This document shows positions 1 to 6,094 of a stretch of 17,457 nt of DNA, in pieces. The notes below the pieces were generated by a model. That model was not told the DNA's origin. It did not search any database and was given only the letters and a program-made list of their open reading frames with translations. Origin of the DNA: an uncultured Ruminiclostridium sp. (lineage in GTDB: Bacteria; Bacillota; Clostridia; Oscillospirales; Ruminococcaceae); contig CAJUQV010000037.1 in the NCBI GenBank assembly GCA_910588335.1, forward strand, positions 1 through 17,457, given 5' to 3'. Position numbers and translations under genes: made by a program. Each line of letters begins with the position of its first letter. The first letter of the stretch is position 1.

Positions 1-274
1 TCTCCTTTTCATGCTCTGCCCTTTCGGTTTTGTTCTGCTCCTGCAAGGCTTCGATCTGCTTCTTAAGCTCCGTGCTGTCCCCGCTTGATTTTTTCAGGTC
101 ATCAAGCTGTTTATCGCGGTCGGAAACCGTCTGCTTTAAGGTCTTGTTTTCCTCGCTTACCTCGTTCATTCTCATACGGGGCACAAAATCCTTAAGCTCG
201 TCAAGGGAAGCCTTCTCACAAGCCGCCGCCAATTCCTCGGTTACTCCGATTTTTACAAATTCTTCCTTTTTCAT
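1..274 (-). CDS. Phage scaffold protein, GP20-like (3' part outside window)
   Basis: The first 91 residues are visible and the gene runs off the left edge of the window. The start is well supported: AAAGGAAG (283-290) lies 8 bases before the ATG. After a short N-terminal segment (MKKEEFVKIGVTEE), the chain from about residue 45 is charged and heptad-like, rich in Lys, Glu, Gln and Asp, with no Cys after residue 20, which predicts a long coiled coil. That pattern, with the phrase LKKSSGD followed by a run rich in Gln and Lys, is typical of the Phage_GP20 minor structural/scaffold family. Such proteins direct assembly of the HK97-fold procapsid and lie just before the major capsid gene. The position downstream of portal and MuF genes agrees. 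The family call is inferred from sequence character and synteny; the major capsid gene should follow immediately off the window. Confidence 0.8.
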   Translation of the reverse strand, partial: MKKEEFVKIGVTEELAAACEKASLDELKDFVPRMRMNEVSEENKTLKQTVSDRDKQLDDLKKSSGDSTELKKQIEALQEQNKTERAEHEKE

Positions 275-369
275 GGTTTAAACTTCCTTTCATAAACGTT
301 TGTTTTCCCTGTTCAGTCAGGTTTTTTATGTCTTGTTCTTTTTCGCCCGCAATACCAAAAGGGCGGGGT

Positions 370-582
370 TTATTTATTCTGCTTTTCGGCGGCGTACGTG
401 GTAAGCGAGCCGCAGTAGCAGCAATAAATGTCATCATCGTCATATACTCTGTGCCGGCAAAGCTCCGTTTTCATTTCGGAGCAGCGGTTTTCGTCTTTTA
501 CAAGTGGTATTCCGCATTTTGTGCAGTAGCTTTCAAGTCCGGAATACCTTTTGCCGCAGGTTGGACATCTTTTGTTTGACAT
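370..582 (-). CDS. Small double zinc-ribbon protein
   Basis: A 70-residue protein. An upstream in-frame ATG at 651 would lie inside the preceding gene, but GAGAGGAGG is placed ideally for the ATG at 582 (MSNKRCPTCG), so I use 582. Cysteines fall in knuckles: CPTCG near residue 5, CTKCG near residue 19, then further single Cys and a CCYCG knuckle near residue 56. This suggests two rubredoxin-like zinc ribbons. The first hairpin (CPTCGKRY...YCTKCG) matches the general zinc-ribbon pattern seen in many small phage proteins that bind nucleic acid or serve as structural adaptors. It lies 14 bases after the 136-residue gene and about 95 bases before the scaffold gene, so it belongs to the head operon. 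The precise function is unknown. Confidence 0.75.
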   Translation of the reverse strand: MSNKRCPTCGKRYSGLESYCTKCGIPLVKDENRCSEMKTELCRHRVYDDDDIYCCYCGSLTTYAAEKQNK

Positions 583-596
583 ATCAATCCCTCCTC

Positions 597-1007
597 TCAT
601 ATTTTTATAAGCTTTCTGATTACGGCTTCGTCCTCGATTCTGAAAACCCACTCATTTTCAAAAAGGTCGACTGTTTCCTCCATCAGATTGTCAAGCTTGA
701 TTTTTTCATATTCTCCGATATTTTTTTCCGCCTCAAAATATATTTCGTAGCCCTCCGCCGACTCGAAAACGCTTTCGCCGATTTCCGCCGCCGTTTTTGT
801 ATCAAGACAAAATACAACCGTGGCATATCTCTCACGAACGCTGTACCCTGTTGGATTTCTTGCTTTGTACACAGTCGAATGTCTGACAATATCAATGTCT
901 AACTTGCAATCCGCCAGCTTCATTCTCCTTCCGCCGGATAAAATAAACACCTCGCCAGTGTTGGAGTGAAGTGATTTTATTGTTTCGTCACATGTTTTGT
1001 AGTTCAT
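597..1007 (-). CDS. Hypothetical phage protein, 136 residues
   Basis: I do not recognise a family. The frame stays open upstream to a Met at 1103, but that extension would be encoded by two terminator hairpins. The ATG at 1007 has AGAAAGGA about 7 bases before it, so 1007 is used. The protein starts MNYKTCDETIKSL and is mixed alpha/beta by eye: strands around FILSGG and YATVVFCLD, then a Glu/Lys-rich helical C-terminus. There is no signal peptide or membrane segment. It is the first gene after the structured RNA and tandem terminators, and comes after the MuF-toxin gene. Immunity genes often sit directly downstream of MuF polymorphic toxins, so an immunity role is possible but is only an inference from position. 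Other options are a small head-operon accessory protein or a regulator. Confidence 0.7.
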   Translation of the reverse strand: MNYKTCDETIKSLHSNTGEVFILSGGRRMKLADCKLDIDIVRHSTVYKARNPTGYSVRERYATVVFCLDTKTAAEIGESVFESAEGYEIYFEAEKNIGEYEKIKLDNLMEETVDLFENEWVFRIEDEAVIRKLIKI

Positions 1008-1036
1008 GAGTTTTTTCCTTTCTTTTTTTGGGGTAT

Positions 1037-1066
1037 AAAAAAGCACCTTGATTTTGTGCAAGGTGC
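1037..1066 (-). terminator. Intrinsic terminator (second of a tandem pair)
   Basis: A perfect 8-bp stem (GCACCTTG at 1066-1059, CAAGGTGC at 1050-1043) with an 8-base loop is followed on the minus strand by TTTTTTATA. This is a textbook Rho-independent terminator for leftward transcription. It ends 29 bases upstream of the ATG at 1007, so transcripts reaching that gene must read through it. Confidence 0.85.
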
Positions 1067-1081
1067 CAAAATATTTTATTA

Positions 1082-1113
1082 GAAAACCGCTTTGATTTCT
1101 CAAAGCGGTTTTC
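1082..1113 (-). terminator. Bidirectional terminator-like hairpin (first of a tandem pair)
   Basis: A perfect 14-bp inverted repeat, GAAAACCGCTTTGA at 1082-1095 and its complement at 1100-1113, encloses a 4-base loop. The stem ends in AAAA/TTTT on both sides, so either strand gives a GC-containing hairpin followed by a short U run (UUUUC). It directly follows the structured RNA at 1120-1220 and probably forms its 3' end. The U tract is short, so termination may be partial, which would explain the stronger hairpin 16 bases further on. Confidence 0.8.
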
Positions 1114-1119
1114 TCGATA

Positions 1120-1233
1120 TTAGGCTATTTGGCAGGCGTAGCATTCTCCTGCATCTCTCGGGAAAAACCCTGTCGTACCATCGGCGTGTGGTCGCTACGA
1201 AATTTACCACCTCAAATAGCTTACTCTTATCTT
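1120..1233 (-). ncRNA. Putative structured small RNA with kissing loops (novel)
   Basis: The region from the MuF stop to the next gene has no ORF but shows dense, nested base pairing on the minus strand. P1, an 8-bp stem, pairs GCTATTTG (1220-1213) with CAAATAGC (1131-1124). Inside it are three hairpins. P2 is GTGGT (1210-1206) with ACCAC (1192-1188). P3 is GGG (1170-1168) with CCC (1162-1160) over a U5 loop. P4 is GCAGG (1152-1148) with CCTGC (1136-1132). The P2 loop contains CGTAGC (1199-1194), perfectly complementary to GCTACG (1142-1137) in the P4 loop, giving a 6-bp kissing interaction. A consensus promoter (1240-1268) predicts a start near 1233, and terminators at 1082-1113 and 1037-1066 give a transcript of roughly 150-195 bases. 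The structure is my reading by eye. No known family is recognised; a short resemblance to the 5S rRNA 3' half is probably chance. Confidence 0.7.
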
Positions 1234-1239
1234 ACTTAT

Positions 1240-1268
1240 ATTATATCACATTTATTCGTTTGTGTCAA
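1240..1268 (-). promoter_or_regulatory. Perfect-consensus sigma-A promoter
   Basis: On the minus strand TTGACA (1268-1263) and TATAAT (1245-1240) are separated by exactly 17 bases, and TGA precedes the -10 box, giving an extended TGnTATAAT. Both hexamers are full matches to the housekeeping sigma consensus. The -35 box and part of the spacer lie inside the last codons of the MuF-toxin gene (stop at 1252). Transcription should start near 1233, just before the structured RNA. This is the strongest promoter I can see in the window. Confidence 0.88.
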
Positions 1269-2769
1269 CTTTTTTATATATTGGATCGTTATTTCTTAAT
1301 CGTTGGGCAAAACGTCTTTCGCTTTCCCCAACAGCCGTAATTATTGAATTTTTAAAAGTTGGTTCATCTCCTTCAACAACTAATCTTAGAACAAGATTCA
1401 CTATTTTTCCTTTATGTATAAAGCGTTTTGAAACTATGGCAGTATCTTCTTTAATATCCTTGAAAATATAATCAGGGTCTTTTACTATTTGCTCAAAATA
1501 CCCATGATATTCGTCATAAAACGATTTACCACGCCTTTGAATGATATGTTCAATACGGTTGTCTGTAATAATTACTTCGTTAGTCAATATTCTTTTATCT
1601 GTAACATTTTTATATTTATCTATATCAATAGTTCCTAAACTATGCAATTCTGTTTTCACCGACCCTTGAGAACTTTCTTTTATTATACCATCTTTTTCAA
1701 TTTTGTCAACCTTTTTCAATCCCGATTTATCCCCACCCTCAACAAATGTTTTCTTCCACTCCCCATAAGTCATATCCGCAGGAATATAATAAGTTTTCCC
1801 GTCCTCCCCGCGTGCCGCTCTCTCCCCAACCTCCCCGAAGTCATCAGCGAACCAAGGACAAGTAGTAGACCGACAAAACACATGAAACGGCGGCGCCGTA
1901 ACCCCCGCCTTATACTCGCTCATCGGAAAATGTTTTCCGTCAAGGCTTCTGCAAATATCCGAGGTATGCGAATCCAGAGTAGCCACAACCTCATATTCCT
2001 CAACGTCCAAATCCTCAAAGCAATCCTTTTGCGCCACACTCGAAAAATAAGCCTCCTCCGTCATCACAAGCCGCCCCGCGTTATATTTTGACGTGCTCAT
2101 CTTTTTTGCGATAGCGTCAATAGCCTTCTGAGGATCCGCACCCGTTATAATATTCTGTGTCAACTCATTATGTACCTCCGCAATAAGCTTTTGTTTATTG
2201 TTCCATATCCTCTCCGAAAAATTCTTACCGTCCGACGCCCAAGGCTTTGCGATAACCTTTTCAAGCTGATTTTGGTCTATCCCTGAAATATCCCAGCCGA
2301 TTCCAAAACCCTTTTGAATCTCAAAAGCGGTATGATAATATCCGCTTTGATATATCTCCTTCATAGCTTCCGAGGTTATGCCCGACTGCTTTGCGAAAAG
2401 GCTTTCAAGGCTTTGCTGCGTCTGTATTTTAAGGGCCTCGTATTTTGAAATATGAAACTTGGCCGAAGCGTTTTCAAGCTGCTTTACCCACTGCCCGTTT
2501 AAAGCGTTCTCCTGTCCGTACTTGATGTAATCGTGAACGTCCCACTTGAATTCCTTAAGCTCGGAAGCGGAAAGCATTTTCCGTGCCTCGGCCATAGAAA
2601 CACCGTTATTGTCCGCCAAGCGCCTGTACCATGTGTCGATTTTCCCCTCAATTTCCTTTACGGCCTGCCTATAAAGCCTATCGATCTCGCTTCTGCTCAT
2701 CTCCGCCAGCTTGTTTTGCGATTCTTCAAGCTGCGCAAACCGAAGCTTCCAATATTCGCTATTCTTCAT
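1252..2769 (-). CDS. MuF minor head protein with C-terminal PBECR-type nuclease toxin domain
   Basis: A 505-residue protein. The N-terminal part (to about residue 345) is a Phage_Mu_F/SPP1 gp7-type minor head protein: helical at first, then a core with AGRLVMTEEAYFSS, DSHTSDICRSLDGK and APPFHVFCRSTTCPWF. MuF proteins sit at the portal/capsid junction and can be delivered with DNA. After a Lys/Gly-rich linker, residues of about 395-500 resemble the phage Barnase-EndoU-ColicinE5/D-RelE (PBECR) domains: RIEHI (His408), DTAIVSKR, VLRL (Arg462) and KNSIITA (Lys473, Ser475). These are candidate catalytic residues. Base composition shifts sharply at the module border: positions 1381-1440 hold 17 G/C of 60, whereas 1801-1860 hold 39 of 60. 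The toxin module therefore looks acquired. The gene overlaps the portal gene by 11 bases. MuF is confident; the PBECR assignment is by pattern. Confidence 0.88.
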   Translation of the reverse strand: MKNSEYWKLRFAQLEESQNKLAEMSRSEIDRLYRQAVKEIEGKIDTWYRRLADNNGVSMAEARKMLSASELKEFKWDVHDYIKYGQENALNGQWVKQLENASAKFHISKYEALKIQTQQSLESLFAKQSGITSEAMKEIYQSGYYHTAFEIQKGFGIGWDISGIDQNQLEKVIAKPWASDGKNFSERIWNNKQKLIAEVHNELTQNIITGADPQKAIDAIAKKMSTSKYNAGRLVMTEEAYFSSVAQKDCFEDLDVEEYEVVATLDSHTSDICRSLDGKHFPMSEYKAGVTAPPFHVFCRSTTCPWFADDFGEVGERAARGEDGKTYYIPADMTYGEWKKTFVEGGDKSGLKKVDKIEKDGIIKESSQGSVKTELHSLGTIDIDKYKNVTDKRILTNEVIITDNRIEHIIQRRGKSFYDEYHGYFEQIVKDPDYIFKDIKEDTAIVSKRFIHKGKIVNLVLRLVVEGDEPTFKNSIITAVGESERRFAQRLRNNDPIYKKVDTNE

Positions 2770-4237
2770 TTACGCCGCCTTTGTTTTCCGGTTTAAAAGG
2801 ATTATACCCCTGCTGCGTTTCAAATTCCGCCTGCTGCTCCTCTTTTTGTTTTTTGAGCCTTTCCGTTTCCCTCTGGGGGTCGTCCACCCAAGGGTGCTGT
2901 CCCACAATCGTCTCGTCCGAAAGAATACCCACAGAAGCCTGACAGTTCGCAATAGCCTCCGTTTCATTCATCAGCATATCGCGGTTAAAAATAACATTGA
3001 CCTGCTCTCCCTCAAAATTTCCCTCTCCGATATTTTCAAGATAAACGTTGACAAACCACAAAATATCCTCAAACGCCGCCTGAAGCTCCGTTTCCATATC
3101 GTTGGCGTCAAGGTCAATATCGGAATACATTGATTGTATATTCATCTGATTTGGGTTTCCGGACAGCCTGTCGTCCTTAGCGTCAAAGCCCATTCCGTTT
3201 TCAATAAGTGCCTTTTTGAGCAGTTCCAATATTGCCTTATAATTCTCGGCATTGACCTTTATTTCAAGAGTTTCCACCCCGCCGTTTGCGTCACCGTCAC
3301 AGCGTACCTTAACAGCTCCGTAAACAGCAAGATTTTTTCTGAATTCCCCTAAATTCGTGCCGTCGTAATTTTTCAACACAAGAATGGTATTCCGCGCGTC
3401 CTCCTGCAAATTATTCTCGAAATCCGACAGCATTACATTGATCCCGTCCTGCAAGCTTTTGACCCGCTTTAAAAGCGGCGTTTCGTTTTCGTTGTACTTA
3501 ACCGCGATAAGAGGTATTTTCTCCCAGTTAAACCCTTTTCCGTCCGCAAGAACATAAGGAGAATAACCGTAATCGCCGTTATCGTCGTCGGGAATAAGGG
3601 AACCGTTTTTGAATATGTAACGGTGAACCCCGTCAAGGTCATATACCTCCGCTTTTTCAATTAAAACCGGAGTATCGCCCTCGTACTCCTGCACAATATA
3701 CAGCCTTACCGCACAGTCAAGCTCCGTGTGCTCGCTGTCCCTCCAGAACGGCAACACCTCATAGGCGGGAAACAGCCTGAACCGCAGTTTACCCTCGCCG
3801 TCAAAATAAGGATATAGCCACGTAATACCGCCGTTTAAAGCCGCTTTTCCCGCATTTTTTAAAAGCCGCATAAACCTTTTGTCAAATATTTGCTTTAAAA
3901 GCTCCGTGTACCGTTCGTTGTCGCTTTCAATAATAAAAGGCTGTCCCAAAATATAGTTGGCTTTCTGCAAAACCAACTTCCCATACTGATTATCAACGAT
4001 TCTGTTGTTGGGCAGATTTTCGACCTCCGCAAGCTCTCCGCCTTCGCCTATAACCGTCCTTTTCCGATAGAGAATATCATGCCCACCCTCGAAATACCGA
4101 AAGCCCTTTATCTGCAAAAGCCTTTCGGGGCTGTATTTCCACGTGCGTATTTCCCGTTCGAGAAATTCTTTGTCATTCATTGCCGCCCGTTCCTTCACCA
4201 AAAGGGAGGGCGTTACGGAATTATTTAAAAACAACAT
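2759..4237 (-). CDS. Portal protein, SPP1 gp6-like
   Basis: A 492-residue protein of the size and makeup of SPP1-family portals (Phage_prot_Gp6). The ring-forming portal sits at one capsid vertex, docks the terminase and passes DNA. Typical features are the N-terminal Tyr/Phe-rich segment near RYFEGGHDILYRKR, the PNNRIVDNQYGKLVLQKANY region, AALNGGITWLYPYFD, and the acidic C-terminal tail rich in Glu/Gln. Order terminase, portal, MuF is the standard arrangement. I use the ATG at 4237, preceded by GGGGTG. An internal ATG (MNDKEFL, 4180) also has AAGGA about 10 bases upstream and would remove 19 residues; I cannot exclude it. A terminator hairpin lies just upstream (4256-4279). Confidence 0.92.
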   Translation of the reverse strand: MLFLNNSVTPSLLVKERAAMNDKEFLEREIRTWKYSPERLLQIKGFRYFEGGHDILYRKRTVIGEGGELAEVENLPNNRIVDNQYGKLVLQKANYILGQPFIIESDNERYTELLKQIFDKRFMRLLKNAGKAALNGGITWLYPYFDGEGKLRFRLFPAYEVLPFWRDSEHTELDCAVRLYIVQEYEGDTPVLIEKAEVYDLDGVHRYIFKNGSLIPDDDNGDYGYSPYVLADGKGFNWEKIPLIAVKYNENETPLLKRVKSLQDGINVMLSDFENNLQEDARNTILVLKNYDGTNLGEFRKNLAVYGAVKVRCDGDANGGVETLEIKVNAENYKAILELLKKALIENGMGFDAKDDRLSGNPNQMNIQSMYSDIDLDANDMETELQAAFEDILWFVNVYLENIGEGNFEGEQVNVIFNRDMLMNETEAIANCQASVGILSDETIVGQHPWVDDPQRETERLKKQKEEQQAEFETQQGYNPFKPENKGGVNEE

Positions 4238-4255
4238 TATTTCACCCCGTCATAG

Positions 4256-4279
4256 AAAAAGCCCGAAATGTATTCGGGC
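4256..4279 (-). terminator. Intrinsic terminator between terminase and portal genes
   Basis: GCCCGAA (4279-4273) and TTCGGGC (4267-4261) form a perfect 7-bp stem with a 5-base loop, followed on the minus strand by TTTTTC (4260-4255). It lies 10 bases past the large terminase stop and 19 bases before the portal start, inside what should be a continuous head operon. Confidence 0.85.
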
Positions 4280-4288
4280 ATAATATTT

Positions 4289-5551
4289 TCATTCAAAACT
4301 AAAAGCGTTACATCGGGAAAAATCCTCTAACGCGTACCGCATTGCGTCCATCAGGTGGTTAAAATCGTCAATGGGCTTGTTTATTTTCTGCCCTGTCTTG
4401 CTGTCGGTATCCCAAGTGTAATTTGAGATTTCGGTTATAAAATTAACGCATTTCGGGTGTACAAAAATATGAAAATCCCGTATAAAATCAATACCGCTGT
4501 TTACGCTGTCTTTCCCTTTTCGCGCGCTTCTTATGCGGGAAAGCCCCAGCTCGTAAAGCCTGTCGATGCTTTTCGCTTCGGCGCAGTCCGCTTTTATTTT
4601 TTCTTTAGAATATCCCGCTTTAATGATCGACTCGGCAATTGCTTCATTACTCATGCCTTTTTTGTAAATCTCGTCAAACACCCAGATAGTTTTTGCTTTG
4701 GTGTCGACAAGTCCGCAAAATAGCGCTGTCGGGTCGTTCGTGTATCCGAAATCAAGCCCGAAGGCGGAGCTGATATTTGGTAGTCCCCGAATTTCGTTTA
4801 TATCAAAGATATTTTCTTCCCAGTTTTCATAAACAAGCCCGTCAACAATGCCCCAATCACCCAGCCCTGCCACTTGATAACGCCGCGGATTGTTTTGTTT
4901 CATAGCCTCAAAAACCTTTTTGTCCGCTTCATCAAGCCACTCGTTACAGGTGTAGTTAGTGGTCATTGCCAATGTTTCACTGTCGGGATTGTCAAAAAAC
5001 CGCTTTTTTATCCAGTGATGTTCGTTCCATGGATTGAAAGTAAGCGTTATCTGCTTAAAAAGTCCTGTTTCTTCGGGAATAGCGCCGCGGATTGATTCGT
5101 CAAGCATATTGAAATCATTTTCACTGCCAATTTCATAGGCTTCCTCGATCCAGCACCAGCACAAATACCCCCGCTCCACGGTTATGGAAGTAACCTTAAG
5201 CGGATCATCAAGCCCTCGGAAGTATATTTTTTGTCCCGTAGGCTTATAAGTCATCTCCAATGGACTTTCCTTGATTTCCCAGAATTCGGATACACCGAGC
5301 CTGTTTATAGCCCATTTCAATTCCGTAAAACAGCTATCCTTAAGCGTTCGGAAAACCTTTCTCACCACTAAAAGATTAGCATCGTGATAAGCCATAAGGT
5401 TAACGACATACCAAAGTGCGGTAGTCTTACTTTTTTTGGAAGCACGCGATCCCTTACAAACACGGTAACGCCCGCGCCACCGCCAGTAAGTGCCGTACCC
5501 CTTACCCACAAGCTGTGGCAAATACAGCCGCTTAACCGTCTTCAAGCTCAT
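4289..5551 (-). CDS. terL: Terminase large subunit (PBSX/SPP1-type)
   Basis: A 420-residue DNA-packaging motor. The N-terminal ATPase has a non-canonical Walker A, KGSRASKKSKT at 33-43, in place of the usual GxxGxGKS; this Lys-Lys form is one I associate with Firmicute phage terminases. Walker B is CWIEEA (133-138). The C-terminal RNase H-like nuclease shows AFGLDFGY (Asp267), KADCAEA (Asp322) and DDFNHLMDAMRY (Asp395, Asp396, Asp402), the expected acidic metal ligands. The frame extends to a Met at 5593, but the ATG at 5551 (MSLKTVKR) follows GGGAAG and leaves a 20-base overlap with the small subunit, which is usual for coupled terminase genes. It packages DNA through the portal encoded downstream. 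Confidence 0.94.
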   Translation of the reverse strand: MSLKTVKRLYLPQLVGKGYGTYWRWRGRYRVCKGSRASKKSKTTALWYVVNLMAYHDANLLVVRKVFRTLKDSCFTELKWAINRLGVSEFWEIKESPLEMTYKPTGQKIYFRGLDDPLKVTSITVERGYLCWCWIEEAYEIGSENDFNMLDESIRGAIPEETGLFKQITLTFNPWNEHHWIKKRFFDNPDSETLAMTTNYTCNEWLDEADKKVFEAMKQNNPRRYQVAGLGDWGIVDGLVYENWEENIFDINEIRGLPNISSAFGLDFGYTNDPTALFCGLVDTKAKTIWVFDEIYKKGMSNEAIAESIIKAGYSKEKIKADCAEAKSIDRLYELGLSRIRSARKGKDSVNSGIDFIRDFHIFVHPKCVNFITEISNYTWDTDSKTGQKINKPIDDFNHLMDAMRYALEDFSRCNAFSFE

Positions 5552-5957
5552 CACTTCCCGATATAACCACGGGAACTGCCCCGCCAAGGTCAATATTATC
5601 CTTAAACAGCCCGTATCGTTTCCCGATAAGCTCTGCTGCTTTCAGTCTTTCCTTTGCGGAAACATCAATATCAGCAATCTGCTGAACGCCGTCACCCACA
5701 AGTTGTAAAATCTGCTCCTTATGCTCTCCGCGCATTACCGAAGAAAGATAGCTCATTACCTCTTGTGCATCAGCAATTTTATCATCGTGCAGCTGCGCAA
5801 GCTGTTCGTCAATATACGCTTTCAGCTCCAGTTTTTTCAGGTTGTTTAGCCCGATGGCATACGCCGTCTTTTTTGAATATCCGGCGCGGATCGCCGCTTG
5901 TGTAGCGTTGCAGTCAACCAAATATTCATCACAAAATCTCTTTTGTTTTTCCGTCAT
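5532..5957 (-). CDS. terS: Terminase small subunit
   Basis: A 141-residue protein starting MTEKQKRFCDEYLVD and continuing NATQAAIRAGYSKKTA, the characteristic Terminase_2 helix-turn-helix used to recognise the packaging site. The rest is helical (oligomerisation) with an acidic C-terminal tail. The ATG at 5966 is too close to the ribosome binding site, since AAAGGAG abuts it. The ATG at 5957 has the ideal 9-base spacing from the same site, so 5957 is the start. It overlaps the large subunit by 20 bases. It is preceded by a terminator (5987-6021) and a leader RNA. The pac or cos site may lie in or near this gene, but I cannot place it. Confidence 0.93.
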   Translation of the reverse strand: MTEKQKRFCDEYLVDCNATQAAIRAGYSKKTAYAIGLNNLKKLELKAYIDEQLAQLHDDKIADAQEVMSYLSSVMRGEHKEQILQLVGDGVQQIADIDVSAKERLKAAELIGKRYGLFKDNIDLGGAVPVVISGSDELEDG

Positions 5958-5986
5958 AAGCGGCATCTCCTTTCCGAAATTTTTGT

Positions 5987-6021
5987 AAAAGAAAAGCCTT
6001 AACCGAATTGGTCAAGGCTTT
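5987..6021 (-). terminator. Intrinsic terminator ahead of the terminase genes
   Basis: AAAGCCTT (6021-6014) and AAGGCTTT (6000-5993) form an 8-bp stem. It can extend by pairing ACC with GGT across one mismatch, leaving the 5-base loop AATTC. It is followed on the minus strand by TTTTCTTTTA. The hairpin sits 36 bases before the terS start and 70-100 bases after the promoter at 6095-6124, so it looks like a leader terminator (attenuator or antitermination target). Confidence 0.78.
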
Positions 6022-6029
6022 GGATATTC

Positions 6030-6090
6030 AATTTGCGAAGCAAAACGGCAAGAATAGAAAGGGGGCACCGTTTTTCACCTGCCTCGCTAT
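6030..6090 (-). ncRNA. Structured leader of the terminase transcript
   Basis: Between the promoter at 6095-6124 and the terminator at 5987-6021, the minus strand can form a long interrupted hairpin. GCGAGGC (6087-6081) pairs with GCTTCGC (6041-6035), including one G-U pair, and AAAACGG (6074-6068) pairs with CCGTTTT (6048-6042). A 6-base bulge (6080-6075) and a 19-base loop rich in C and U remain. The transcript from about 6088 to the terminator would be roughly 100 bases. The layout resembles a late-operon leader RNA. No ORF or known riboswitch is recognised. Confidence 0.5.
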
Positions 6091-6094
6091 TGTA

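Noticed and set aside
330..369. Possible terminator before the scaffold gene (CCCGC...GCGGG)
   Set aside because: Only a 5-bp stem with a 12-base loop and no U tract on the minus strand.
216..443. Minus-strand 75-codon frame across the gap before the scaffold gene
   Set aside because: It starts inside the zinc-ribbon gene and ends inside the scaffold gene in other frames, has no ribosome binding site and a composition unlike a protein.
1008..1103. N-terminal extension of the 136-residue protein to an ATG at 1103
   Set aside because: The extension would be encoded by the two terminator hairpins and has no ribosome binding site; the ATG at 1007 has one.
1122..1221. Resemblance of the small RNA to the 3' half of 5S rRNA (CGCCGATGGTAC, then GGGTTT...CCC and GAGAG)
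   Set aside because: Only about 11-12 contiguous bases agree; the loop E partner strand, the length and the pairing scheme differ, and the internal hairpins instead form kissing loops. A real or degenerate 5S gene is not supported.
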